Below, one piece after another: positions 1-8,336 of a DNA stretch of 64,000 nucleotides. A program made the translations under genes and the position numbers. The DNA lies in the NCBI GenBank assembly GCA_017948555.1, contig JAFMYY010000009.1:116724-180723 (forward strand), in the 5' to 3' direction. The stretch comes from Cesiribacteraceae bacterium YIM B00369. GTDB lineage: Bacteria > Bacteroidota > Bacteroidia > Cytophagales > Cyclobacteriaceae. Each line of letters starts with the position of its first letter. Position 1 is the stretch's first letter. The notes under the pieces were generated by a model. It did no database searches. It was not told the origin of the DNA and was given only the letters and a program-made list of their open reading frames with translations.

Positions 1-118
1 TTAAATTTGCTTATTGGGTAATGTGCTGAGGAAGGATTTTTACAATCAGTATATCAGCACATTTTAACATTCTCTTATTAACCGCGGCCTTTTGCCGTTT
101 TGGAGTTGCAAATATAAA

Positions 119-171
119 GGGTATTATCATTTCTGCAAATAAGAATGCAGAAAAAATAACACCCTTTTTTT
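119..171. terminator. Imperfect hairpin with T tract, likely bidirectional terminator
   Basis: An 18-bp inverted repeat (119-136 with 147-164, three mismatches, 10-nt loop) is followed on the + strand by seven T and preceded by A residues, so the minus strand also reads stem then T-rich. It lies about 20 bp beyond the stop of the leftward DUF349 gene. Nothing in bases 1-188 looks coding: the minus-strand frame ending at base 1 is closed within 14 codons. Confidence 0.55.
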
Positions 172-188
172 AAGCCACTGATAACCAG

Positions 189-2327
189 TTACTCATTCTC
201 TAATACAATCCGTAATTGTTCCTTAAGCTTTTCCAGTTCAGCTTCGGCTTCGTCAATTTTCTCAGTAAAATTGTTTTTCAGCTTATCAGCATTTTTAGAA
301 CTGGCGAAAAACTCCAGGTTATTTTTCCAGATTGAAATATCATTCTCAATTTTGCTGATCTGCCTCCTGATATTATTTTCCTTATGGCGCAGCTTTCTGT
401 CCGAATCCGGAGCACTTTTAATTCTGCTAATCTGGGTCTGAAGGCGTAAACGCTCTTTTTCTTCCTCAGACAATTCTGTGGCTCCTGCCAGGAATTTATC
501 CGTTGCTTCTGAAAATGCATTCTTCACCTTTGCAATGGCATTCCTTGGAACAAAGCCTATAGACTCATACTCTTCCTGCAAATCGAGGAAGGCATCCACA
601 TTGGTATCCTTTGCTTCAGCCAGCGCATTAATCTTATCAACAATCTCCAGCTTCCGCTTCATGTTTTCTTCAAACTCTTTATTCGTCTCCTTGCCCTGCG
701 CTCTTTTCTTATCAAAGAACGCATCAGCCGCCGACTTAAAGCGCTTATAAACCTCGTCGCGCTGTTTTTCAGGGACTGGTCCTATTTCCTTCCAGCGGCG
801 CTGGAGCTCTTTAAAACGGTTTGCTACCTGCTGCTGGTCATCTTCGCTGTTCAAGAGGCTTTCCGCCTCCTGCACTAACTCTTCTTTCTTTTGCAGGTTT
901 TCGTCCCGCATTTTTTCAAGATCCTTGAAGAACTTGTTCTTGTTCCCGAAGAAACCTTTGAAGGCTGACCAGAAATATTTGTTCACCTCTTTTGCAACCT
1001 GCCTTGGTAAACCACCAACGGCATCCCATTCCTTCTGCAGGCTTAAAAGCTCTTTGGTTTTATCGTTCCACTCTGTTATTCTATCTGAATTGAACTCTAA
1101 AAACTCCTGCACCTTATCCCCGAGGTCGCGCTTCTTCAGCAGGTTTTGTTCCAGCTCTGAATTAAGCTGCTCAAGGTGAGTACGGCGCTTTTCATACACT
1201 TTATCAGATGCCTCCTTAAATCGCTGCCACAGAGGCTCCTGCTCTTCGCGTGGCACCGGTCCTATATGCTTAAACTCATCATGCAGCTCACGTAACTCCC
1301 GTGTTGCCTGCTTCATGTTTTCATATTCCAGAAGCTTCTCTGCCCTGTCCACAATTTCAATTTTTGCTTCCAGGTTTTTCCTTCTGTCAAGCTCCTTCAG
1401 TTCATAAAGAATTGAGCGGTTGTTATAAAAACGATCAAGAAGAGCATTATAATTCGCCCACAGGTTACTGTTATATTGTGGAGGAACCGGTCCTATTGAT
1501 TTCCACTCTTCCTGGAGCTTTTTAAGGTCTTTAAGGCTGGTATTAGTTTCTTCCGCATCCACAAACTCCCGAAGCTGAGCCAAAACCTCATTTTTACGGG
1601 CAAGGTTATGCTCTCTGTTACGGTTCTGGTCCGCAAAGTGCTTCGATTTCTCTTCTTTTATCCGGCGGTACGCAGCATCAAAACGCTGATCCAGTTCATC
1701 AGGCCTGAACTCAAAATCAGCTTCTTCGCCACCTTCTTCAATAAACTTATCCAAGGCAGTTTGCCTGGTAGCCTGCTGAATTTCATCATAGTGATGCTTC
1801 ACTTCTGTGATGCGCTTATCGGCTTTGCGCCAGTCACCGGCGAGTACAAGTTCTTCGGCAAGTTTCAGGAGGTCCTTCCGGGACATATTGCTGTAATCAA
1901 CATGATGGTCATCCTCATCATCCTCTTCTTCCTCCTCTTCATTATTATTGCCGGCATGCACCTGTTCGGTTCCACCGTCACCTGCAGGAGCATCTCCTTT
2001 TATTCTGTCTTCCGGCTCATCAATATCCTTCACAGCATCTTCCTCCAGGGTATGGTCTGCTGTAGGTGGAACAATCTGGCTGCCTGCATGAACAGGCTCA
2101 GCAGTTGCAGCTATCTGGGCAGCACCCTCTTCATCTGCAATATCCTGCGTATTTGCCGGAGGAGAATCCACTTCAGAAGGCGAATAACCGGGATTATTCT
2201 GATCCTGAGGCAGGTGATCTCTTTCCCTCTGCTCTGCGGCTGCTTTCTTTTGTTCCTTATTCTCTTCGGTTGCGTTGCGTACCTCTGAATTTTTGTTTTC
2301 AGAAGTGTCTTTATCTTTGTCCACCAT
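189..2327 (-). CDS. DUF349 repeat protein
   Basis: A 712-residue acidic, helical protein. The first 150 residues are a low-complexity spacer with a run of Glu/Asp at about 127-138. The rest carries tandem DUF349 units, each with an aromatic, then I/VGPVP-like turn, then a basic helix; the turns are near residues 279, 355, 437 (degenerate GGLP), 517 and 592 (GFVP). The last 80 residues are a predicted coiled coil. No signal peptide or membrane segment is visible, so it is probably cytoplasmic. DUF349 proteins are common in Bacteroidota and Actinobacteria and have no firm biochemical role; a charged rod that binds a partner is an inference from composition. It is transcribed alone from the promoter at 2368-2398 and ends at the hairpin at 119-171. 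Confidence 0.9.
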   Translation of the reverse strand: MVDKDKDTSENKNSEVRNATEENKEQKKAAAEQRERDHLPQDQNNPGYSPSEVDSPPANTQDIADEEGAAQIAATAEPVHAGSQIVPPTADHTLEEDAVKDIDEPEDRIKGDAPAGDGGTEQVHAGNNNEEEEEEDDEDDHHVDYSNMSRKDLLKLAEELVLAGDWRKADKRITEVKHHYDEIQQATRQTALDKFIEEGGEEADFEFRPDELDQRFDAAYRRIKEEKSKHFADQNRNREHNLARKNEVLAQLREFVDAEETNTSLKDLKKLQEEWKSIGPVPPQYNSNLWANYNALLDRFYNNRSILYELKELDRRKNLEAKIEIVDRAEKLLEYENMKQATRELRELHDEFKHIGPVPREEQEPLWQRFKEASDKVYEKRRTHLEQLNSELEQNLLKKRDLGDKVQEFLEFNSDRITEWNDKTKELLSLQKEWDAVGGLPRQVAKEVNKYFWSAFKGFFGNKNKFFKDLEKMRDENLQKKEELVQEAESLLNSEDDQQQVANRFKELQRRWKEIGPVPEKQRDEVYKRFKSAADAFFDKKRAQGKETNKEFEENMKRKLEIVDKINALAEAKDTNVDAFLDLQEEYESIGFVPRNAIAKVKNAFSEATDKFLAGATELSEEEKERLRLQTQISRIKSAPDSDRKLRHKENNIRRQISKIENDISIWKNNLEFFASSKNADKLKNNFTEKIDEAEAELEKLKEQLRIVLENE

Positions 2328-2367
2328 AATTAAAAATCAGCTAAAAATATTAAAAAGCTCTTATAAA

Positions 2368-2398
2368 CAAATGTAATAATTAACTGCTCCTTTCGCAA
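2368..2398 (-). promoter_or_regulatory. Bacteroidota-type promoter of the DUF349 gene
   Basis: On the minus strand TACATTTG (2375-2368) matches the -7 consensus TAnnTTTG and is preceded, 20 nt upstream, by TTG (2398-2396) within a T run, matching the -33 element. Transcription would begin near 2361, giving a leader of about 35 nt before the ATG at 2327. Confidence 0.65.
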
Positions 2399-2494
2399 AA
2401 ATAATTCCTGAAGGTTTATTCACCTTTAAATGTCTTTAGTGTCTGAAGACATCTTTAGAAAAACAACCCGGATTTTGCCAAAGGCCGGCCTGAA

Positions 2495-3076
2495 TTAATT
2501 CAGCCGGGGATCAGTAGGGTAATTGGATATGATCTTATACTTTCCCCCCATTTTTTTCAAACATTCCCGCCATAAAAAGTCAGGCTGAGTGTCAAAAATG
2601 TCTTCTGCAGTCGCAGATTTATAGATAATCCATGAATTTTGTTCCAGTTCCTCTTCAAGCTGCCCTTTTCCCCAGCCGGAATACCCGAGGAAGAATTTAA
2701 AATCCTCCATGTTTGCCACTCCGGACCGGATTAAAGACATCAGCTGTTCAAAATTTCCACCCCACCTTATTCCTTCTCCAAGGTCAGCCCCTCCTCCTAT
2801 TTCAGCAACCTGCCGGTGAATAAAATGGAGGGTATCCTGCTGCACCGGGCCGCCAACGTACAGTGGCGCATCAAAGCTTTCAGCATCTTCCAGAACATCC
2901 ATTCCTTTTATCAGGCTCTGCTTGTTAAGTACAAAACCAAAAGATCCGTCAGCACCATGCTCACATATCAGCACAACAGTACGCTGAAAATTAGGGTCAG
3001 GCAAAAAAGGTTCTGAAATTAACAGGTCGCCTTTTTCCGGTTTTATATTTTTATTGTTATATGTAAAATCCATCAT
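2495..3076 (-). CDS. yqgE: YqgE/AlgH family protein
   Basis: 193 residues, the normal length of the YqgE/AlgH (DUF179) family. Visible family motifs are GDLLISEPFL near the N-terminus, RTVVLICEH, FGFVLNK, LYVGGPV and FLGYSGWGKGQLE, in the expected order. The family is a soluble two-layer alpha/beta fold; AlgH was linked to alginate regulation in Pseudomonas, but no activity is established. There is no signal peptide. The gene stands alone, divergent from the deoxynucleoside kinase with 124 bp between them. The start used is the first of two adjacent ATG codons. No convincing -7/-33 pair was found upstream. Confidence 0.92.
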   Translation of the reverse strand: MMDFTYNNKNIKPEKGDLLISEPFLPDPNFQRTVVLICEHGADGSFGFVLNKQSLIKGMDVLEDAESFDAPLYVGGPVQQDTLHFIHRQVAEIGGGADLGEGIRWGGNFEQLMSLIRSGVANMEDFKFFLGYSGWGKGQLEEELEQNSWIIYKSATAEDIFDTQPDFLWRECLKKMGGKYKIISNYPTDPRLN

Positions 3077-3200
3077 TTATTATTAAATAGTCGAAAATGT
3101 AATAAATACGCAAAAATTTTTCTGTTTATTTTAACCTTTTAGATTTCAAAGCAAAAAAACAGTTTATCTTATATACGACATCTGTTAACAATTATTTCTT

Positions 3201-3869
3201 TTGAATCATTCAGAAACGAATAAGCTTTTCCTGGCAATGGCAGGCAACATCGGGGCAGGAAAAACCACTCTTACCACTCTGCTTGCCCGCCATTACAACT
3301 GGAAGGCTGAATATGAGGTGGTGGACCCAAACCCTTACCTGGAGGACTTTTATAATGATATGCAGCGCTGGGCTTTTCATTTACAGGTTTACTTCCTGAA
3401 CAGCCGGTTTCAGCAGCTCTCCAGAATTGCTGAAAATAAGGGTCCGTCAATACAGGACCGCACAATTTATGAGGATGCTTATATTTTTGCCGCTAACCTG
3501 CACAAAACAGGTTTGCTTTCAGACAGGGAATACGAGACTTATCTGTCTGTTTTTGAAAGTATGCTCCCGTTTACCAAAGCGCCTGACCTGCTCATTTACC
3601 TTCGGGCGGAGGTTCCTAAGCTCAAAAGACAAATCCGGAACCGCGGGAGAGCTTTTGAAAAAAGTATACCAGCTGATTACCTGGAAAACCTGAACCTTTT
3701 TTATGAAGAATGGATAAGCCGGTACAATTCAGGAGCCCTATTAATTATTGATGTTAATGAGCTTGATTTTACCGGTAAGCCTGATGACTTCGCTTTTATA
3801 ACCGGAAAAATTGACAGGAAGCTACAGCAGATCACTGAAAATAATCAACCTTCAGCGGGAGAATTCTGA
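3201..3869 (+). CDS. Deoxynucleoside kinase
   Basis: 222 residues of the dCK/dGK family, which transfer phosphate from ATP to the 5' hydroxyl of deoxynucleosides for nucleotide salvage. The P-loop GNIGAGKTT is at residues 15-23, the DRTIYED segment (counterpart of the DRS/ERS signature) at 86-92, and an Arg-rich lid near 137-150. The start is assigned to TTG at 3201: the frame is closed by TAA at 3186-3188, and the next start, ATG at 3237, would begin only two residues before the P-loop and remove the first beta strand. Substrate preference (dA/dG or dC) cannot be read here. The last 25 bp overlap tail-to-tail with the opposite gene. Confidence 0.9.
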   Translation: MNHSETNKLFLAMAGNIGAGKTTLTTLLARHYNWKAEYEVVDPNPYLEDFYNDMQRWAFHLQVYFLNSRFQQLSRIAENKGPSIQDRTIYEDAYIFAANLHKTGLLSDREYETYLSVFESMLPFTKAPDLLIYLRAEVPKLKRQIRNRGRAFEKSIPADYLENLNLFYEEWISRYNSGALLIIDVNELDFTGKPDDFAFITGKIDRKLQQITENNQPSAGEF

Positions 3870-4522
3870 GCCGTAATTTCCAGCTGCCTGCTCAGGTACT
3901 TCACAAGGTAAAGCTGGCTGCCTTCACTGCGGCTCACCAGCAGCTGATTCAGGGGAGTTAATTTTCCCTGCAGCATTAAACGTTCATATTCACTGATCCG
4001 CTTATGCTTCAGGGGGATTTGGAACAGAAATACATCTGCCAGAAAATCGCTGAAAGCATTTAGTTTCCAGCCAGGCGAACCTGCCCCGAAAAAATCTCCG
4101 GCTTCCTGCGCAGAGCCAAAATGAGATTCTGCAGCCGGATTAGTCCATAATCCGCGGCGCACACCATCTTTAAGGCATTCCTTTTCCATTGTGCGACAAT
4201 TACGGCGGTATCCGGAAAGCCATGCCGGATCATATTTTTCGTATAGCGGGGAGTGGAAAGTAACAGACCTGTACCTGTTAAACTGCAGGGAATTATCAAG
4301 GCTTAGCCGCACCTGCTCTGTTTCTATTCCATCAGGCAGCCCGAAAGGTATATTCCAGCAGTTCCCCTTTCCTCCAAGATCCTTATACACCTCCTCAATC
4401 CATTCCACAGCAGGCCCCTTCTTCAGAATACTGCTGCTATGCTGTTCGGGGCGGGTGGTAAAAACTTTATTTCCCTGTGCAGCTACTATATCTGCAAGAT
4501 AATTTAAGGTTGATTGTTGCAT
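3845..4522 (-). CDS. Uncharacterised protein, last gene of the M20 peptidase operon
   Basis: 225 residues, not recognised. It has no signal peptide, membrane helix or repeat. It is rich in aromatic residues and in basic/acidic pairs and looks like a soluble alpha/beta protein. Its ATG lies 3 bp after the stop of the DUF2452 gene, so the two are almost certainly co-translated. Its 3' end overlaps the convergent deoxynucleoside kinase gene by 25 bp. Codon use resembles its neighbours, with no sign of recent transfer. Association with the DUF2452 protein by coupling is the only functional hint. Confidence 0.8.
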   Translation of the reverse strand: MQQSTLNYLADIVAAQGNKVFTTRPEQHSSSILKKGPAVEWIEEVYKDLGGKGNCWNIPFGLPDGIETEQVRLSLDNSLQFNRYRSVTFHSPLYEKYDPAWLSGYRRNCRTMEKECLKDGVRRGLWTNPAAESHFGSAQEAGDFFGAGSPGWKLNAFSDFLADVFLFQIPLKHKRISEYERLMLQGKLTPLNQLLVSRSEGSQLYLVKYLSRQLEITAQNSPAEG

Positions 4523-4525
4523 GAA

Positions 4526-5002
4526 TTAAAACGATTCGTCATGGTCAAGAATTTCCCAGGTATGATCTGAGAGCAGCTTTACCTTGGCCAGAAATTTTTC
4601 AAAAGGTTTACTTCTGCCCCACTCATCCGGCCCTACCATTGACAGGAGGTCAGTACCGTCTTTTCGTTCGTAAAGGTAGTAAGTATGACCTGTAAGTGGT
4701 TCAAAGCTCATCTTGCTGGTGTAGATCCGCTCCGATATTTCAACCCTTTTCTGGATTTCCCTGGCTTGTTCTGCTAATAACTGCGCCTGGCGGTATAATT
4801 GGTTCATCTGCCGGCTGGTTTGTTCCCTCATGGCAGAAAGGGTCCTGCCTTTGAGTTTTCCTGCATCTTCAGGCCTGATTACCGCTCCGCCAACAGTATG
4901 TGGAAAAGCTATCAGGCCCGGCATATCAGTTACTTTTTCCCTCTCCTTCTCCAGGTCAATTTTATCTATATCTATCTTATTTCCTGTTCTGTTCCCTTTC
5001 AT
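4526..5002 (-). CDS. DUF2452 domain-containing protein
   Basis: 158 residues matching DUF2452, a family of unknown function. Typical features are the N-terminal PGLIAFPHTVGGAVIRPED segment, a central helix rich in Gln/Arg (about residues 55-90) and the C-terminal YYLYERKDG and SMVGPDEWG motifs. No signal peptide or membrane helix. It starts 12 bp after the 51-aa membrane protein and ends 3 bp before the next gene, forming the third gene of a leftward four-gene unit. Confidence 0.88.
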   Translation of the reverse strand: MKGNRTGNKIDIDKIDLEKEREKVTDMPGLIAFPHTVGGAVIRPEDAGKLKGRTLSAMREQTSRQMNQLYRQAQLLAEQAREIQKRVEISERIYTSKMSFEPLTGHTYYLYERKDGTDLLSMVGPDEWGRSKPFEKFLAKVKLLSDHTWEILDHDESF

Positions 5003-5014
5003 ATTTATACAGTT

Positions 5015-5170
5015 TTATTTCCCGTTTTCCTTCACCATAACGGTATCTGCAGGCTCCCTGTTTTTACTTCCGGGAAAAGTAGTGCGCGTACTGATATCAT
5101 AAGTAATGTAAATGACAGCAAGTAAAAAAAGAATAACAATGGCCAGGAAAATTTTCTTCGACTTTTTCAT
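5015..5170 (-). CDS. Small single-pass membrane protein (51 aa)
   Basis: A short minus-strand frame from ATG at 5170 to TAA at 5015. The product begins MKKSKKIFLAIVILFLLAV, a basic start followed by one hydrophobic helix (residues 7-23), then YDISTRTTFPGSKNREP and a charged tail. The arrangement predicts an inner-membrane protein with the tail outside. It sits 29 bp after the M20 peptidase stop and 12 bp before the DUF2452 start, so it fills an otherwise empty operon gap. Small proteins with a membrane helix followed by a TTFPGSK-like motif occur, as I recall, in related Cytophagales without a known function. Too short for most gene callers. Confidence 0.72.
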   Translation of the reverse strand: MKKSKKIFLAIVILFLLAVIYITYDISTRTTFPGSKNREPADTVMVKENGK

Positions 5171-5199
5171 ATAGTTGCAAAAAGCACAAAAATACAGTC

Positions 5200-6672
5200 T
5201 TATTGGCGGGATTCAAGCGCGGGCAGCAGGATTTGTCTCTTGTATTTTACCCTTACACGTTCATCCAGCAGGTTAAACAGAAAGTTCCGGTAAATCCGGA
5301 TTCCCTGATCCAGGGCTAGCAGGGGCAGCTTTTCATTTACATTATGCACACTGGCAATAGTGGCCTGATCCATTACGGCAGGAACCAACCCATAGGTAGG
5401 TATATTTAAATTCCTGAAAAGGCTGTTATCTGTCGTGGCAGGAAACAATACGGGTATAACCACTGCATCGGGGTCTTCCTGCAAAATCGCCTCCTGGAGA
5501 GCATCGAAATATTTATCCGGATTGGTTGCTCTTGATTCAACCGCATTATTTACCTCTTTAACAGTTATGCGCGGATCGTCAAGTAATTTTTCAATCTGGC
5601 GGATAAATGCTTTTTTATTTACCCCCGGCTGCAGCCGGCAATCTAAAAAAGCAGTGGAAGTAGTTGAGATTTTATTAGGAGGCCCCGGTGGATTATAAAT
5701 TTTGGTAACCGTAACTGTGTTGGTGGTTAATGACTCTAAAAGAGGATCATTACTAATATACCGTACTACAAACGGACGAAATATCCACCAGTTCATGTGC
5801 CGGATCAGGAATCCTCTTATTCCGCCCTCTGCTTTCCCCAGTTTCCTGAACATGCGTTTATTGGTCCTGTTAAAATCCAGGTCCAGTTTACGGTTATTAA
5901 GCTTGCTAAGAGAATTAATCATTACCTTGTTGGCATAACTTGGTGCCGGAGTTGCTCCATGCCCGAAGCTCACCAGCTCCAGTTCCAGCTTAAGCCATAG
6001 CGCTGCTTTTTCAGCTACAGAAACCCCATAAACCACTTTATCCGAATCAGATTCCAGAATCCCCGGTAAGCCTGCTCCGCCTTCCCCCAGTACAACTGCC
6101 GGCTTCAGATCCTTCAGAAACTGAGCTAACACAAATGCAGAGCCTAACTCTCCGCCGAACTCCTCACCGGAAACCGCCAGCAGACCAATATTAAAATCCA
6201 GTTCATCCCCATCGTATTCCTGTTTAAATTCCAGCAGGGCCATTAACTGCATTACTCCCAGACCTTTACAGTCTACCACCCCCCTGCCATAAATTGTATC
6301 ATTTTCTATGGTGCCGGAAAACGCATCAAATTCCCATATTTCCTCATCGGAGGCAGGTACAACATCAATATGGTGCTGAAGCCAGACCACAGGTTTATTA
6401 TCTGACAGGGGATAAAGAGTTGCGGCAAAATTAAAACTGGCAGTATCGGTTGAAAAGTAAGTAAGATACAAGCCCTGCTGCTGACAATACTCTGCAAAGA
6501 ACCTTCCTGCTTCCAGCTCAAAACCTGTCAGGGAAGGATAACTTACGTAAGAGGAGAGAAATTCTGCTGCTTTTTCTATTCTTGCCTGCTGCTTTTTCAC
6601 CCCTTCCTGGGCAACAAGAGGTTGTATGATTAAAAATGATAACAAGAAAAATAGGACAGACCTGAATTTCAT
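5200..6672 (-). CDS. Secreted M20 family metallopeptidase
   Basis: 490 residues with a signal peptide (residues 1-21, ending VAQ). The M20 zinc peptidase fold is shown by HHID (metal ligand H101, catalytic D103), the bridging aspartate in GRGVVDCKG (D134), the general-base pair GEE (E170-E171) and a late His in ASVHNVNEK near residue 440. M20 enzymes cleave dipeptides or acylated amino acids with a dinuclear zinc site; export to the periplasm suggests peptide scavenging. The dimerisation domain lies roughly between residues 230 and 370. It is the first gene of a leftward operon with the small membrane protein, DUF2452 and unknown genes. The exact substrate is not predictable. Confidence 0.9.
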   Translation of the reverse strand: MKFRSVLFFLLSFLIIQPLVAQEGVKKQQARIEKAAEFLSSYVSYPSLTGFELEAGRFFAEYCQQQGLYLTYFSTDTASFNFAATLYPLSDNKPVVWLQHHIDVVPASDEEIWEFDAFSGTIENDTIYGRGVVDCKGLGVMQLMALLEFKQEYDGDELDFNIGLLAVSGEEFGGELGSAFVLAQFLKDLKPAVVLGEGGAGLPGILESDSDKVVYGVSVAEKAALWLKLELELVSFGHGATPAPSYANKVMINSLSKLNNRKLDLDFNRTNKRMFRKLGKAEGGIRGFLIRHMNWWIFRPFVVRYISNDPLLESLTTNTVTVTKIYNPPGPPNKISTTSTAFLDCRLQPGVNKKAFIRQIEKLLDDPRITVKEVNNAVESRATNPDKYFDALQEAILQEDPDAVVIPVLFPATTDNSLFRNLNIPTYGLVPAVMDQATIASVHNVNEKLPLLALDQGIRIYRNFLFNLLDERVRVKYKRQILLPALESRQ

Positions 6673-7220
6673 ATATTTAACAATCTACTTTTGAATTTAA
6701 ATCAAAAAAACTTCTCCCACTTTCTTACGCTTTCGCTCACCGTATAAAACTACCTTAAGCCTTTTCTGTTCGTTTTCCCTGAAGGGTTCTTTTACTAAAG
6801 ATATATCATCTGCGGACCAAACAAAAATTTACCGCCTGGCGGACCGGTAAGCATGAGGTACCTTTTGGTTCATTTCTTTAAAAACGGTAATTAATTGGCT
6901 ATCAATACAATGCTTCCCCTGTTCCTGAAAAACTATTTAAAAGTTGCCTGACCAGCAGATAACCAGAAACTCATAATAAAAAAACAGTTGGGGAGGCGTT
7001 AAAGGAAAGGTCCTGTTTACTCCATCCACAGGATGGTTAAATTGCAGCTTCTTTTCCTGAGAGGATAGAAATTCCATGCCTGTACAGTATTTTTACTTCC
7101 GGAACCTAAAAACAGACAAAGGAGCATAAAGGTACTTATATGGCTTATCAGCAATTATACAGCTCCTGCATTCTTTTTCTGCCCGAACCGGCATAATAAA
7201 GAGGGAATGAATATTATCTG
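6673..7220. other. 548-bp intergenic region between divergent genes
   Basis: No frame longer than about 20 codons is credible here. It separates the leftward M20 operon from rightward dinB. No exact TAnnTTTG box with a properly spaced TTG was found in either direction. A perfect 11-base palindrome (CCGCCTGGCGG, 6832-6842) is the only compact symmetry noticed. Confidence 0.5.
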
Positions 7221-8303
7221 ATGAAAAAAGAAGGTAATGAAGATATAAGAAAAATAATCCATGTGGATATGGATGCTTTTTATGCTTCTGTGGAGCAGCG
7301 GGATAACCCTTCCTATAAAGGAAAGCCACTCGCCGTGGGGGGAAGCAGGGAGCGGGGAGTAGTGGCAGCTGCCAGTTATGAAGCAAGAAAATTCGGGGTC
7401 CGCTCGGCTATGTCTTCTGCGCTGGCATACAAAAAATGTCCCCACATTATTTTTGTAAAACCACGTTTTGAAGTATACAAATCTGTATCGGACCAGATAA
7501 GGGCTATCTTTTTTGATTATACCGACCTGGTGGAGCCGCTTTCCCTGGACGAAGCTTACCTGGATGTAACCAACAACAAAAAAGGCTTCCCTTCCGCCAC
7601 CCTTATTGCAAAGGAAATCAGGGAGCGTATTTTCCTGAAAACCGGACTGACGGCATCAGCAGGAATAAGCGTAAACAAGTTTCTGGCTAAAACGGCCTCC
7701 GATATTGACAAACCCAACGGGCAAACCCTCATAGCCCCCGGCAAGGCTCTGGATTTTATATCAGGCCTGCCTATAAGTAAGTTCTTTGGAATTGGTAAAG
7801 TTACAGCCGATAAAATGCACCAGCTTGGCATTCTTTCCGGGGCAGACCTCAGGAAACGGGAAGAGGCAGAGCTTATACGTCTGTTCGGGAAAGCCGGCAG
7901 GTATTATTACCAGATTGCCCGCGGTATAGATGACCGCCCGGTAAATCCTAACCGTATCCGCAAATCTATAGGAGCTGAAAACACCTTTGACCATAATTTA
8001 CAGCAAAAGGAGGAAATGAAAGCTGAACTGGCTGATATTGCGGAACAGGTAGCCTCAAGACTGCAAAAATATAGCCGCCAGGGAAGAACCCTCACCCTGA
8101 AAATTAAATTTGCAGATTTTGTGCAGATCACCAGGAGCAAAACCTTAACCAGCCTTTTCAGCTCCCGGAAGGTAATTGAGGAAACTGCTTACGAACTGCT
8201 GGCTCAGGAAAATCTGGAAGGCAAAGAGGTCCGGCTGCTGGGCATTACAGTATCAGGGCTGGACGTACCGGAAACTTCGGGGCAGCTAACCATCCGGTTC
8301 TGA
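7221..8303 (+). CDS. dinB: DNA polymerase IV (Y-family translesion polymerase)
   Basis: 360 residues, normal DinB length. The palm carries the metal-binding aspartates in VDMDAFYASVE (D16, D18) and SLDEAYLDV (D110, E111). The fingers motif VVAAASYEARKFGVRSAM, the helix-hairpin-helix thumb around residues 180-215, and the little-finger domain follow. The protein ends QLTIRF, a good match to the sliding-clamp binding motif (QLxLF), so targeting to replication forks is likely. The enzyme bypasses damaged template bases with low fidelity. It is monocistronic; no recognisable SOS operator was seen in the upstream 548 bp. Confidence 0.96.
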   Translation: MKKEGNEDIRKIIHVDMDAFYASVEQRDNPSYKGKPLAVGGSRERGVVAAASYEARKFGVRSAMSSALAYKKCPHIIFVKPRFEVYKSVSDQIRAIFFDYTDLVEPLSLDEAYLDVTNNKKGFPSATLIAKEIRERIFLKTGLTASAGISVNKFLAKTASDIDKPNGQTLIAPGKALDFISGLPISKFFGIGKVTADKMHQLGILSGADLRKREEAELIRLFGKAGRYYYQIARGIDDRPVNPNRIRKSIGAENTFDHNLQQKEEMKAELADIAEQVASRLQKYSRQGRTLTLKIKFADFVQITRSKTLTSLFSSRKVIEETAYELLAQENLEGKEVRLLGITVSGLDVPETSGQLTIRF

Positions 8304-8307
8304 AAAG

Positions 8308-8323
8308 AACAGACGGGTCTGTT
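8308..8323. terminator. Short hairpin between convergent dinB and the next gene
   Basis: AACAGAC and GTCTGTT form a perfect 7-base inverted repeat 5 bp after the dinB stop and 14 bp before the stop of the convergent gene. There is no clear T tract, so termination here is uncertain. Confidence 0.3.
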
Positions 8324-8336
8324 AATCATTAACACA

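Noticed and set aside
1-60. Possible 3' end of a leftward gene at the left edge
   Set aside because: The minus frame ending with TAA at base 1 is interrupted by another stop at 40-42.
1608-2288. 226-codon + strand frame, hydrophobic product
   Set aside because: Antisense to the acidic, Glu-rich N-terminus of the DUF349 gene; the hydrophobic look is the complement of GAA/GAG codons.
6832-6842. Palindrome CCGCCTGGCGG in the M20-dinB gap
   Set aside because: A single short palindrome without T tract or repeat copies; no function can be supported.
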